In this document: piece by piece, positions 1-8,304 of the stretch
Layout: every line of letters begins with the position of its first letter
How positions within the stretch are numbered: position 1 is the first letter of the stretch
Assembly (NCBI RefSeq): GCF_000427685.1
Contig: NZ_KE386573.1
Span: 620,001-684,000 of the forward strand
Reading direction: 5' to 3'
Length of the DNA stretch: 64,000 nucleotides
Origin: Haloplanus natans DSM 17983
GTDB lineage: Archaea; Halobacteriota; Halobacteria; Halobacteriales; Haloferacaceae
Notes under the pieces: model-generated
Seen by the model: only the letters and a program-made list of their open reading frames with translations
Told to the model about the DNA's origin: nothing
The model's database searches: none
Position numbers and translations under genes: made by a program

Positions 1-220
1 GGGCCGCGGCCACCAGTTCCCTGACCGGATCGTCCGGTCCCCGGCCGGAGACGAGCAGGTCGTCGACCTCCCGCCCGGTCAGGTCGTCGCGCTCGATGCC
101 GATCATGGACACGAACCGACCGTTGGCGTCGCGAACGACGCCCGTGTCCGGATCGACGACGAGCAGCCCGTCGGAGACGTGCTCGAAGAGCGCCCGGTAT
201 CCCGATCCGGGATCGGTCAT
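1..220 (-). CDS. PAS-domain sensor protein, N-terminal part (runs off the window)
   Basis: The minus strand reads from an ATG at 218-220 off the left edge, giving the first 73 residues of a protein. They have the look of a PAS domain: a GYRALFEHVSDGLLVVD start, then an asparagine-containing VVRDANGRFVSMIG stretch and a DLTGREV turn. In haloarchaea such N-termini usually belong to multi-PAS or PAS-GAF histidine kinases or to bacterio-opsin-activator-type regulators. The output domain lies outside the window, so the class cannot be decided. It is transcribed in the same direction as hisH, 60 bp downstream of the hisH stop. Confidence 0.75.
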   Translation of the reverse strand, partial: MTDPGSGYRALFEHVSDGLLVVDPDTGVVRDANGRFVSMIGIERDDLTGREVDDLLVSGRGPDDPVRELVAAA

Positions 221-280
221 CGGCGTCTTGTTCACGCCGGCTGTGAGGGAGAGATCGATATAAACCCGCTCCTCCGATTA

Positions 281-988
281 TCACTGCGTATAACAGATGT
301 CGACGAAGTTCCGCAGGATCGTCAGCCCCGTCTCCCCGCTCTTTTCGGGGTGGAACTGGGTCCCGAAGACCGTTCCGTCCTCGTTCGCGATAACCGCGGG
401 GAACGTGCGGCCGTGGTCGGTCGTCGCGACGACCGCCTTGTCGTCGTCCGGGACGGCGTAGTAGGAGTGGACGAAGTAGGCGTACTCGTCGTCGACGGAG
501 CCGCCGCCCGGACCCTCCCGGTCGGGCGCGTCCGCCGGGTCGACGCCGGAGACGAGCGGGTGGTCGCGCTCCACCGACAGTTCGTTCCAGCCCATGTGGG
601 GCACCGTCTGGCCCTCGGCGAAGCGGACGTTCCGCCCGGGGACGAAATCGAGGCCGACGACGTCGCCCTCGCCGGCGTGGTCGGCCTCCTCGCTCGACGT
701 GAGGAGCATCTGCATCCCGAGACAGATACCGAAGACGGGCTGGCCGCGGGAAACGGCGTCGGCGAGGGCGTCGCGGTACGGCCCGGCGTTTTCCATCCCC
801 TCGCGGAACGCGCCGACGCCCGGGAGGACGATGCCGTCGGCGGCGGCGAAGTCGTCCGGGTCGTCGGTGATGGTCACGGACGCGCCGGCGCGTTCGAGGC
901 CGCGCGTGGCCGACCGGAGGTTGCCGAGGCCGTAGTCGACGATGACCACGTCCGCCAGCGCCTCGGATGGGGGTCGGGACAGGCTCAT
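281..988 (-). CDS. hisH: Imidazole glycerol phosphate synthase, glutamine amidotransferase subunit HisH
   Basis: This 235-residue class I glutamine amidotransferase supplies ammonia to HisF for the fifth step of histidine biosynthesis, giving IGP and AICAR. The catalytic triad is visible: Cys89 in the GICLGMQ nucleophile elbow, and His213 and Glu215 in the FHPEKSG motif. The oxyanion-side LPGVGAF motif lies at 55-61. A glycine- and acid-rich insertion at about 150-170 makes it a little longer than bacterial HisH (about 200 aa), as is common in haloarchaea. The ATG at 986-988 fits the family N-terminus (VVIVDYGLGNLRS). No other biosynthetic his genes adjoin it, so the pathway is scattered here. 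Confidence 0.95.
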   Translation of the reverse strand: MSLSRPPSEALADVVIVDYGLGNLRSATRGLERAGASVTITDDPDDFAAADGIVLPGVGAFREGMENAGPYRDALADAVSRGQPVFGICLGMQMLLTSSEEADHAGEGDVVGLDFVPGRNVRFAEGQTVPHMGWNELSVERDHPLVSGVDPADAPDREGPGGGSVDDEYAYFVHSYYAVPDDDKAVVATTDHGRTFPAVIANEDGTVFGTQFHPEKSGETGLTILRNFVDICYTQ

Positions 989-1202
989 ACGCCACGTCGG
1001 TCCGCGGGGGGGAAGTGGTTTTCCGTTGCGGTAGGGATTATCGGCTCTGCTGAAATCCTCGGCCGCTGATCTGCGGTCGATCCAGTTCTGCAGACGGGGT
1101 GCGTACGGTGTCGGGCCTGCGTCGCCGACGCTTCACACTGTCCGGGCCGAGGGAGTTGATGGATTGAGTGTTTAATACGGTCCCCTGCTATAACCGATCT
1201 AC

Positions 1203-3062
1203 ATGGAAGACACTCCGGGCACTGAGGCTATTGCTGACAGCGGTGGAGTGACCGCTGGCGAGTCGAGAGGCGTTTACGAAGCGATCTTCCGTGAAATGAG
1301 TGACGCAGTCTTTCTCATCGATGTTGCACGATCCGACCACGACTACACGTTCACTTACCTGCGAAACAATACCTCACACCAACGGCGGACCGGTCTTTCC
1401 GAAGACGAGTTACGCGGACAGACTCCACGGGAACTTCTCGGTGACGAACAGGGCACAGTTGTTGCTGAAAACTACCGCCAGTGCGTCGACAAACGAAGGA
1501 CGATCGAGTACGAAGAGGAATTAGACCTACCGGGCGGGACGAGTCACTGGCAGACAAAGCTCACCCCGATTATTGATGCCGGAGACGTCACTCAAATCGT
1601 CGGCGTCGCACGGGACATAACGGAGCAAAAGGAGCAAGAACGGAAGCTAAAGCGCATCCATCGACGATTCGAAACCGTCATGGAAACCATGTCCGCAGCG
1701 GTATTTTTGAAGGACGCTGACGGCCAGTATCTCGTGATGAATCAGGCGTGCCGCGAACTGTTCGACGTCGAAGGTCAAGACATCGTCGGCTTGACCGATG
1801 ACGACCTCTTCCCGTCGGATACCGCGAGGCAGGCCAGAACGGACGACCAATGGGTCGTCGAGAACGGCGAGATGATCGAGATAGAGGAAACGATTCCAAC
1901 AACGGCAGGACACACCGTCCGGCTAACGCGGAAATCGCCGGTGTACGACGAAGATGGCGAGGTTGTTGCTCTCTGTGGGGTCTCCACCGACATCACCGAG
2001 CGCAAGGAACGCGAGCAGGAGCTTCAGATGGTCCGCGAGCGGTTCGAGCGATTTGCGGGTAACGTCCGAGATGGGTTTTTTTTGTTGCCGACCGACTACT
2101 CCGAAACCGAATACGTGAACCCGGCAGTGGAACGGATCTACGGAATCACGCCAGAGGAGGCCTACGACGACCCGACGGCCTGGCTCCGACACGTCCATCC
2201 CGACGACAAGGACGAGTTACTCGCAGATATGGAGGCCCAGCGGGACGGCACGATCCAGTGGCCGGTCGAACAGGAGTTCCGTATCGAACATCCTGACCGT
2301 GGAAGGCGGTGGGTGCGGGCCCACCTTGACGTGGTTCCCGACGAGAACGGCGACCCGACGTGGATCACCGGCATCTCGACTGACATCACCGAGCGAAAGG
2401 AACGCGAGAAAGAACTACAGCGACAGAACAGTCGCCTCAACGAGTTTGCAAGTGTGGTCTCTCATGACCTCCGCAACCCACTCAACGTCGCTCAAGCGCG
2501 GGCGACGATTCTGCAACAGCAAGCTGCCGACGAGTTGCAGGAGCACCTCGCTCCACTCCTCAACTCGCTGGAGCGGATGGAGAGCATTATCGAGGATACG
2601 CTGACGCTCGCTCGGCAGGGTGAGACCGTCGGCGATATGAGCTCGATATCGCTCGTCGACTTGGTGGGTAAATGTTGGGCCGGAGTAGAGACAGCCGAGG
2701 CGACGCTCGAAATCGACGAGGAGTTCACGATACATGGCGACCGCGACCGGCTCCGACACGTGTTCGAGAACCTGTTCCGTAACGCAGTGGAACATGGCGG
2801 CGAGGGCCTGACAGTCCGCGTTGGACGCGCTGGCGAGGACTGTCTCTACGTCGAAGATGATGGGCCGGGAATCCCGACGGATGACCGCGACGCAGTGTTT
2901 GAACCGGGCTACACGTCTGCAACTGGCGGAACGGGCTTCGGTCTCACGATCGTCAAGCGCATCGCAGAAGCTCACGGCTGGGACGTGACGATTACCGATG
3001 GACGAGACGGCGGTGCTCGGTTCGTGTTCGATGCTGTTGGGCTGAACGATAGTAACGCTTGA
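1203..3062 (+). CDS. Multi-PAS sensor histidine kinase
   Basis: A 619-residue soluble sensor kinase. Three PAS/PAC modules are seen at about 25-150, 150-275 and 275-405; each ends in a typical DITERKEREQELQ-like PAC exit and coiled linker. They are followed by a HisKA domain with phospho-acceptor His421 (VVSHDLRNPL), then HATPase_c with N box (FENLFRNAVEHG), G1 (DDGPGIP) and G2 (GGTGFGLTIV). There are no membrane segments, so it should sense a cytoplasmic or diffusible cue. No receiver domain or partner gene is adjacent. A TATA-like TTTAATAC lies about 27-35 bp upstream of the ATG, implying a short leader. Codon use is visibly less G+C-rich than in the neighbours, which may mean later acquisition. 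Confidence 0.9.
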   Translation: MEDTPGTEAIADSGGVTAGESRGVYEAIFREMSDAVFLIDVARSDHDYTFTYLRNNTSHQRRTGLSEDELRGQTPRELLGDEQGTVVAENYRQCVDKRRTIEYEEELDLPGGTSHWQTKLTPIIDAGDVTQIVGVARDITEQKEQERKLKRIHRRFETVMETMSAAVFLKDADGQYLVMNQACRELFDVEGQDIVGLTDDDLFPSDTARQARTDDQWVVENGEMIEIEETIPTTAGHTVRLTRKSPVYDEDGEVVALCGVSTDITERKEREQELQMVRERFERFAGNVRDGFFLLPTDYSETEYVNPAVERIYGITPEEAYDDPTAWLRHVHPDDKDELLADMEAQRDGTIQWPVEQEFRIEHPDRGRRWVRAHLDVVPDENGDPTWITGISTDITERKEREKELQRQNSRLNEFASVVSHDLRNPLNVAQARATILQQQAADELQEHLAPLLNSLERMESIIEDTLTLARQGETVGDMSSISLVDLVGKCWAGVETAEATLEIDEEFTIHGDRDRLRHVFENLFRNAVEHGGEGLTVRVGRAGEDCLYVEDDGPGIPTDDRDAVFEPGYTSATGGTGFGLTIVKRIAEAHGWDVTITDGRDGGARFVFDAVGLNDSNA

Positions 3063-3238
3063 CCGACTACTTCAGCAGTTCTGAGCCGACCGTGGGAGCG
3101 CTGTGCGGTATCCTCTTCGAACGAATCCCCCGTTGTTTCGGAGCGAGGTTTCGACGAAGGCGGACCGTCGGCAGTCATCGTCCGTTCTCGACAGGACGGC
3201 CCGACGAGAAGCGACAAACCGGTACGACGACCGCCCTC

Positions 3239-3320
3239 ATACGGTTTAGTGTAAGTCATTACCGGTGGGTCGCCAGGACGGGTCGGCGACCCACCGGTGA
3301 ACAGTTACACTAATCCGTAT
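3239..3320. repeat. Nested palindromic element, type A, full copy
   Basis: This 82-bp nested inverted repeat has outer arms ATACGGTTTAGTGTAA / TTACACTAATCCGTAT and an inner hairpin ACCGGTGGGTCGCC / GGCGACCCACCGGT around a 10-nt loop. The hinges between arms and core are not symmetric (GTCATT on one side, GAACAG on the other). Its right end overlaps the first base of the TGA stop of the uracil-DNA glycosylase gene. A second 82-bp copy lies in the opposite orientation at 58747-58828. Confidence 0.9.
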
Positions 3321-3919
3321 CAGTAGTCGCCCAACCGCGACTGCCCGCCGCCCCCGTCCGTCGAGACGCCGGCTAGGTCGGCCGCCTTCGCTATCGCCGC
3401 GTCGAACGCCTCCCGCTGGCTCCGGTCGTAGAGCGTCGCCGCCGGGTGGAGACAGACGAGGACGCGCCGCCCCGCTCCGCCGAGACGTGCGTCGACGACC
3501 GATCCGGTTTCGTTCGTCACCGCGACGGAGCGATCCAGCAGTCGCTCCCCGGGAACCTTCCCGAGCGTGACGATCAGGTCCGGGTCGACGTGGCTTATCT
3601 CCGCCGCCAGAAACTCGGTGCAGTTGTCGAGTTCCTCGACGTGGGGGTCACGGTTCTCCGGCGGCCGACACCGGACGCAGTTGGTGATCCGAACGTCCGC
3701 GCGGGCGAGGCCGGCGTCGCGGAGGGCGTCGTCGAGCACCGACCCCGACCGGCCGACGAAGGGTTCGCCCCGTTCGTCCTCGTTCACACCGGGTGCCTCG
3801 CCGACGAAGCAGAGGGCGGCGTCGTCGGGGCCGACGCCGTTGACGATGCGACTCCGGGACTCGACGAGCGCCGGACAGCGCTCGCAGACGGTCACGTCCG
3901 GCCCGTCGGTTTCGACCAT
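3320..3919 (-). CDS. Uracil-DNA glycosylase, type 4/5-like (Fe-S)
   Basis: This 199-residue protein should remove uracil from deaminated DNA at the start of base-excision repair. Motif 1 is GEAPG at 40-44 followed by the EPFVGRSG stretch, and motif 2 includes LHPA at about 157-160. Cysteines 12, 15, 84 and 100 have the spacing expected for the 4Fe-4S cluster of family-4 enzymes. The ATG at 3917-3919 places the first CxxC near the N-terminus as in the family. The DUF99 gene lies 24 bp upstream on the same strand, so the two may be co-transcribed. The stop codon abuts a nested palindrome that may serve as its 3' end. Confidence 0.88.
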   Translation of the reverse strand: MVETDGPDVTVCERCPALVESRSRIVNGVGPDDAALCFVGEAPGVNEDERGEPFVGRSGSVLDDALRDAGLARADVRITNCVRCRPPENRDPHVEELDNCTEFLAAEISHVDPDLIVTLGKVPGERLLDRSVAVTNETGSVVDARLGGAGRRVLVCLHPAATLYDRSQREAFDAAIAKAADLAGVSTDGGGGQSRLGDY

Positions 3920-3943
3920 ACTGCATGGGTGGGGGCCGCCGGC

Positions 3944-4522
3944 TTAAACGTCCCCGTCCCGGTCGGTCGCCCGGAACCGACGCGCCGCGCGGGCGGCCAA
4001 CCGAGCCACGCGGAGGGGCTCCGGCCGGCCGCCTTCGGGGGTGAACGCGCGGACGATCCGTTCGGCCCGGTCGGCGTCGACGCCGACGGCCCGGACCCAC
4101 ACGTCCGCGTCGTCGACGGCGAGTCGGTGGCGCGACGGCTGGGCGCGGTAGGTCCGCACGCGCGTCGCGAGCGCCCCGCCCGAGAACGCCTCGCGGAGCG
4201 CGGGTTCGAGGCCGGGGCTCGCTTCGAAGGAGACGGAGAGCACGGGCCGGGACACGGCGTCGGCGAGGGCGTGCAGGTCGACGACGTTGAACCACGCGGG
4301 CGCGATGCCCGCGAGCAAGAGATACTGGACGTCTTCGCGGTCCAGATCACCGTACATCGACTCCATGGCGGCGGTGGCGTCGGTGCCGCCGACCGCACAC
4401 GATCCGAAGACGAACCCGTCGGCGGTCCGATCCGCTCGAACGACGGCACCGCAGAGAACGCTCCGCTCGTCACCGCCGGCGAACGACTCGGTGACGCCGA
4501 GCGCCCGAGAGCCGGGTTTCAT
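3944..4522 (-). CDS. DUF99 family protein
   Basis: This 192-residue protein matches the archaeal DUF99 (UPF0215) pattern: an N-terminal KPGSRALGVTESF, a central DREDVQYLLLAGIAPAWFNVVD and RPVLSVSFEASPGLEPAL. The family is widespread in archaea and without a proven function; it has been noted near DNA-repair genes, which fits the glycosylase immediately downstream. No catalytic motif or membrane segment is evident. It is read in the same direction as the glycosylase and as the small DUF5786 gene upstream (49-bp gap), which suggests a short operon. Confidence 0.85.
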   Translation of the reverse strand: MKPGSRALGVTESFAGGDERSVLCGAVVRADRTADGFVFGSCAVGGTDATAAMESMYGDLDREDVQYLLLAGIAPAWFNVVDLHALADAVSRPVLSVSFEASPGLEPALREAFSGGALATRVRTYRAQPSRHRLAVDDADVWVRAVGVDADRAERIVRAFTPEGGRPEPLRVARLAARAARRFRATDRDGDV

Positions 4523-4571
4523 CGCGGCGGTGGGTCGCGACCGGGACGAGCGCGGGTCACGACCGGCACCG

Positions 4572-4748
4572 TCACTCCTCTTTGATGTCTTTGAGCCGAT
4601 CGAGTAGTTCGTCGTTCGACGCGCCGATTTCGAACTCCACCGATCCCTGGTGCTCGTTTTCGGAGGTTTCGACCCCCTCGTTGTCGTCGAGGTCGGCGTC
4701 TAACTCCTGATTCTCCTGTTCGGATTCGTCGTAGCTCCCGAAGCCCAT
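4572..4748 (-). CDS. DUF5786 family small acidic protein
   Basis: This 58-residue, very acidic protein opens with MGFGSYDESEQENQ, the signature I associate with haloarchaeal DUF5786. The start at 4746-4748 is chosen because the family begins there; the longer frame upstream has no coding character. The middle is a low-complexity Asp/Glu run, and the tail (ASNDELLDRLKDIKEE) looks helical. Function is unknown. It is conserved across haloarchaea and probably abundant. It may be co-transcribed with the DUF99 gene. Confidence 0.85.
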   Translation of the reverse strand: MGFGSYDESEQENQELDADLDDNEGVETSENEHQGSVEFEIGASNDELLDRLKDIKEE

Positions 4749-4890
4749 ACGTGTGACTATAGCACACCCACTATGAAAAAACATTTGCAGGCTCCGGCCG
4801 AGTCGATTCGGGCAGTTCTCGCACCTACTGTAAGCCGTCTCACACGAGTGAATGCGACGATATTTCCCGCTAGCCCCCGGTGGAACGGCT

Positions 4891-5508
4891 ATGGACGTGC
4901 TCAACGTCACCGCGGACGCCGAGGAGTTCACCTGTAACGCGTATCTGGTCACCGGCGAGACGCCGACGCTCGTCGACGCGGGGACGATGCCCGGCGTCGA
5001 ATCGGTCGTCGCGGCGGCCGTCGACGAACTCGACCGGGTGGTCCTCACCCACCAGCACCACGACCACGTCGGCGAACTCGACGCGGTGCTCGACGCGTTC
5101 GACGCCGACCTGTACGCCTACGGGGACCACCCGCGGCGGACCCACGGGCTCTCGGACGGCGACACCGTGGCGATGGGCGAGGAGTCCTTCGACGTGGTGT
5201 ACACGCCGGGACACGCCGACGACCACGTCTCGCTCGTGAGCGAGCACACGCTGTTCAGCGGCGACGTCGTCGTCTACAACGACGGCGCGTTCGACGACGG
5301 GAGCTTCGGCCGGACCGACATGGCGGGGCAGTCACGCGAACGGCTCATAGGGAGTTTAGAGACGTTACTGGGGCGACTCCCCGACTCGGTGACGGCGATG
5401 TACGCCGGCCACGGTGACGCGTTCCACGCCGACGACGGGAGCGTCCGGGACGTGATCGAGCGGGCGCTCTCGCGGGCACGGCGTCGCGAGCCGAAGTATC
5501 CGGAGTGA
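4891..5508 (+). CDS. MBL-fold metallo-hydrolase
   Basis: This 205-residue metallo-beta-lactamase-fold hydrolase carries the HxHxDH zinc motif (H54, H56, D58, H59), a downstream TPGHADDH with a further ligand His, FSGDVV with the bridging Asp, and MYAGHGD with the last His. This is the glyoxalase II / general thioesterase-like layout; the substrate cannot be told. The ATG at 4891 is preferred to one 39 bp upstream because MDVLNVTADAEEF aligns with the first strand of the fold. It is convergent with rpl40e, whose stop lies 3 bp from its own. Confidence 0.88.
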   Translation: MDVLNVTADAEEFTCNAYLVTGETPTLVDAGTMPGVESVVAAAVDELDRVVLTHQHHDHVGELDAVLDAFDADLYAYGDHPRRTHGLSDGDTVAMGEESFDVVYTPGHADDHVSLVSEHTLFSGDVVVYNDGAFDDGSFGRTDMAGQSRERLIGSLETLLGRLPDSVTAMYAGHGDAFHADDGSVRDVIERALSRARRREPKYPE

Positions 5509-5511
5509 CGA

Positions 5512-5661
5512 TCAGGCGCTACGGCGCTCTTTCGCCTTGGGACGGAGCTTCTTGTACCCGCACTTGCGACAGCGCGTGGCCCGCTGTGCGTTCCGTGCGT
5601 TACATCGCATGCAGATCTGTTTCTCGAGCATCCGCTTTTCCGCTTCCTCGAAGGTAGCCAT
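5512..5661 (-). CDS. rpl40e: 50S ribosomal protein L40e
   Basis: This 49-residue protein matches archaeal L40e: a basic tail ([13 protein letters not shown]) and a zinc ribbon of C17-x2-C20 and C31-x2-C34. The start [12 protein letters not shown] at 5659-5661 fits the family; the longer frame upstream is not conserved in character. It is a small structural protein of the large ribosomal subunit. Confidence 0.96.
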   Translation of the reverse strand: MATFEEAEKRMLEKQICMRCNARNAQRATRCRKCGYKKLRPKAKERRSA

Positions 5662-5752
5662 ACGCCAGATTTTCCGGGCGACCGGCATAACGCTTGCGAG
5701 TGCCCCCGAGGACAACGCAAGCGTTTAGACGGCCGGTGGAGTAGACGGAGGC

Positions 5753-6208
5753 ATGGCGGACTGTCCACTCGCCGACGACTGCCCCAGTTTCTCGGAGCGC
5801 ATCCAGGGCATGGGGTGTCAGCACTACGGCGACCGCGGGGGTGCCGAGTGGTGTAACCACTACGACATGCCCATCTCCGATCTGAAACAGCAGCCGGTGA
5901 AACCCGGCGAGGAACTCGTCGTCGAGGTGACCGACATCCACGAGAGTGGGGCGGGCGTCGGCCGCACCGAGGACGGCTTCATCGTCCTCGTCGACGGGAC
6001 GCTCCCCCCGGCACGGGCGCGGGTCCGTATCCATCGGGTGAAAGCCAACCACGCGACTGCCGACGAAGTCGAGCGGCTACCGATGGACGACGGCGAGGAA
6101 CACGCGGACGAAAACGCGGAGGAGACGACCACGGAGTCCGAAACCGGCGGCCGTGACTCGGGGCGGCCGGAACAGTTGGGCAGCCGGGACAACTTCTGGG
6201 GCGGGTAG
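5753..6208 (+). CDS. TRAM-domain protein with N-terminal cysteine cluster
   Basis: This 151-residue haloarchaeal protein has four N-terminal cysteines (C4, C10, C22, C34), probably a metal-binding unit. A TRAM domain follows at about 50-105 (GEELVVEVTDIHESGAGVGR ... DGFIVLVDGTLPPARARVRI), then a low-complexity acidic/threonine tail ending in NFWGG. TRAM domains bind RNA and occur in archaeal RNA chaperones and tRNA-modifying enzymes, so an RNA-binding or translation-linked role is likely. It is divergent from rpl40e with a 91-bp shared upstream region. Confidence 0.85.
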   Translation: MADCPLADDCPSFSERIQGMGCQHYGDRGGAEWCNHYDMPISDLKQQPVKPGEELVVEVTDIHESGAGVGRTEDGFIVLVDGTLPPARARVRIHRVKANHATADEVERLPMDDGEEHADENAEETTTESETGGRDSGRPEQLGSRDNFWGG

Positions 6209-6286
6209 GGGACACCGCGCGGGCCACGACGGCAGTGGACACACACGAAGTGTAGCTTTTAGGTGCCGAGGGCGTAAGCGCGACGT

Positions 6287-6751
6287 ATGGAAGACGATCC
6301 GGACGCGGACGCGCTGCTCGAACGCGCCGGTTTCGACCCCGAGAAGAGCGTGCTGACACGCCGCCAGGCAGAGGTGCTCGCCCTCCGGGAGCGGAACGTA
6401 CGGCAGTCGACGATCGCCGACCGTCTGGGCACCTCCCGTGCCAACGTCTCGAGCATCGAATCGAGCGCGCGGGACAACGTGGCGAAGGCACGGGAGACCG
6501 TCGCCTTCGCCGAGGCGCTGACCGCCCCCGTCCGGGTCGAAGTCGACGACGACACGGATCTCTACAACGTGCCCAAACTCGTCTACGACGCCTGCGACGC
6601 CGCGGGGGTCAAAGTGAACCACACGGCCCCCGACCTGATGAAACTCGTCAGCGACGAGGCGGGCGAGGCCGTGCAGGGTCGCGAGATTCAGGCACCGCTT
6701 CTGGTCGGCGTCACGACCGACGGTACCGTCCGCGTCCGGCAGTCGAAGTAG
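6287..6751 (+). CDS. tfx: Tfx family DNA-binding transcriptional regulator
   Basis: A 154-residue protein with a LuxR/sigma-like helix-turn-helix near the start (LTRRQAEVLALRERNVRQST ... LGTSRANVSSIE, about 22-65), followed by the archaeal Tfx C-terminal domain that ends GREIQAPLLVGVTTDGTVRVRQ. Tfx was first described as an activator of molybdenum formylmethanofuran dehydrogenase in a methanogen; in haloarchaea its targets are unknown. It is convergent with manC, with the two stops immediately adjacent (6751/6752). Confidence 0.9.
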   Translation: MEDDPDADALLERAGFDPEKSVLTRRQAEVLALRERNVRQSTIADRLGTSRANVSSIESSARDNVAKARETVAFAEALTAPVRVEVDDDTDLYNVPKLVYDACDAAGVKVNHTAPDLMKLVSDEAGEAVQGREIQAPLLVGVTTDGTVRVRQSK

Positions 6752-7759
6752 CTAGAACTCGTCCCGTTCTCTCAGTTCCGCCACCAGATCCCGTACTCGC
6801 TGGGCCCGTTCCGTCGGCACCACGAGCACCCGGTCGTCGTACGCGACGACCGCCAAGTCGTCGACGCCGACGAGCGACACGTGCACGCCGTCGCCCGCGA
6901 CCACGTTGTGTTCGGCGTCGAGGCTCACCACTTCGGCGTCGCCGGCGACGACGGTGCCGTCCGCGTCCGCCGGCAGGACACGCCGGAGTGCGTCCCACGA
7001 GCCGAGGTCGTCCCACTCGACATCGAGGGGGACCGTCACGGCGTCGTCGTCGCGTTCGAACACCGCGTAATCGACGCTCACCGGATCGACAGCGTCGAAT
7101 CCCGCGGTTGCATCGCCCGCGTCGAGGGCGTCGAGCAACGGCGCGAGCGGCGTGTGCCGCGCCGCCGCCCGGAACGCTGCCGGCGTCCACGCGAAGATGC
7201 CGGCGTTCCAATAGTAGCCCCGCTCGACGTACCGTCGTGCCCGCTCGGCGTCCGGTTTCTCGTGGAACGCGGCCACCTCGGCGTAGTCGCCGTGGTCCGG
7301 CCCCGGTTCGACGTAGCCGTACCCCGTCTCCGGTCCGGTCGGTTCGACGCCGAACGTGACGAGGGCGTCCGTCCCGGCGGCGACACGGGCGCCCCGGCGC
7401 GCCGGCGTCTCGAAGTCGCCGTCGACGTGGTGGTCGCTGGGCAGTGCGAGGACGACGGGGTCCGCGAATCGCTCCGCGATCCGGTGGGTGGCGTAGGCCA
7501 GCGCCGGGCCGGTGTCCTTGCCTTCGGGTTCGACGAGGACGGTGGTTTCGGGGACGGTTTCGCGAACGGCGTCGGCGAGGTCGGGGCGGGTGACGGTAAC
7601 CACCGCGTCGGCGAAGTCGACGCGGGAGACGGTGCGTTCGAGGAGGGTGTCGTCGCCGCCGAGGGCCAGCAACTGCTTCGGCCGGTCGCGTCGACTCGCG
7701 GGGTAGAGCCGAGAGCCGGTCCCGCCGGCCAATACGGCGGCGACGAGTGGTCGCTCCAT
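6752..7759 (-). CDS. manC: Mannose-1-phosphate guanylyltransferase
   Basis: This 335-residue nucleotidyltransferase makes GDP-mannose from GTP and mannose 1-phosphate for glycans. The signature loop LAGGTGSRLYPASRRDRPKQLL is at about 11-32, with LPSDHHV and the FHEKPD and YWNAGIFAW motifs following. It lacks the C-terminal phosphomannose-isomerase domain of bifunctional bacterial enzymes. No other glycan genes adjoin it. A nested palindrome fills the 40-120 bp upstream of its start. Confidence 0.92.
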   Translation of the reverse strand: MERPLVAAVLAGGTGSRLYPASRRDRPKQLLALGGDDTLLERTVSRVDFADAVVTVTRPDLADAVRETVPETTVLVEPEGKDTGPALAYATHRIAERFADPVVLALPSDHHVDGDFETPARRGARVAAGTDALVTFGVEPTGPETGYGYVEPGPDHGDYAEVAAFHEKPDAERARRYVERGYYWNAGIFAWTPAAFRAAARHTPLAPLLDALDAGDATAGFDAVDPVSVDYAVFERDDDAVTVPLDVEWDDLGSWDALRRVLPADADGTVVAGDAEVVSLDAEHNVVAGDGVHVSLVGVDDLAVVAYDDRVLVVPTERAQRVRDLVAELRERDEF

Positions 7760-7798
7760 GCCTCACCTTGGACGATTCGGGACAAAAACACACCGCTC

Positions 7799-7878
7799 AC
7801 ACTGTCGGCTGTAACTGTTTCAAGATATTCGCCATCCCGGGATGGCGAATATCTTGATTGACTTACAGCCGGCAGTGT
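7799..7878. repeat. Nested palindromic element, type B, full copy
   Basis: This 80-bp element has outer arms ACACTGTCGGCTGTAA / TTACAGCCGGCAGTGT (one mismatch) and a perfect 18-bp inner palindrome CAAGATATTCGCCATCCC and its complement. The hinges are again CTGTTT and ATTGAC, like those of type A. Its right edge falls on the first base of the TGA stop of the 7878-8150 gene. The A+T-rich inner arms stand out from the surrounding G+C-rich DNA. Confidence 0.9.
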
Positions 7879-8150
7879 CACCACGTCTCGACGACACCCT
7901 CGCGGATGTCCTCGACACAGCCCTCGCAGTCGGGGTGGTCGGCCTCGTAACACTCGGGGCGCGCTCCGTCGTCGAGGGTGACGGTGCGGCGTTCGGCTTC
8001 CCGCCGGCAGACGATGCGGGCCCGGCCCTCCGCGTCCCGTGGCAGGGCGGGGGTCTCCCGCCCCTCGCGGTAGGCGTTCCGGGCCTCGGCGTAACGCCGG
8101 CCGGCCGAGCGGAACGTGGTCCGTACGAACCGTTCCAGCCGGTCGTCCAT
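7878..8150 (-). CDS. Small haloarchaeal protein of unknown function (DUF7091-like)
   Basis: This 90-residue protein starts MDDRLERFVRTTFRSAGRRY and ends with a four-Cys/His-rich stretch (ARPECYEADHPDCEGCVEDI) that could bind a metal. I recall similar proteins beside rpa genes in haloarchaea, but the family name is from memory. The ATG at 8148-8150 is chosen because codon use upstream of it loses coding character. It is divergent from the rpa gene with about 155 bp between the starts, so a shared regulatory region is likely. Confidence 0.75.
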   Translation of the reverse strand: MDDRLERFVRTTFRSAGRRYAEARNAYREGRETPALPRDAEGRARIVCRREAERRTVTLDDGARPECYEADHPDCEGCVEDIREGVVETW

Positions 8151-8304
8151 ACCGCTCCTTGCGCCGCCGGCGTGAAAGGTTCGTCGGCGTCGAGCGGCCC
8201 TCTCGCCCGATTTCACTTTCGCCGTGCTCACGGAACTTTTTATATCGTCGCGCACCAATCGCCGTGTGCCTCCCAACGAGAACACCACGGAGGCGAGTGA
8301 GACC

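Noticed and set aside
179-1069. Long plus-strand frame over hisH
   Set aside because: It is the reverse-frame shadow common in very G+C-rich genes; hisH on the minus strand has all catalytic motifs.
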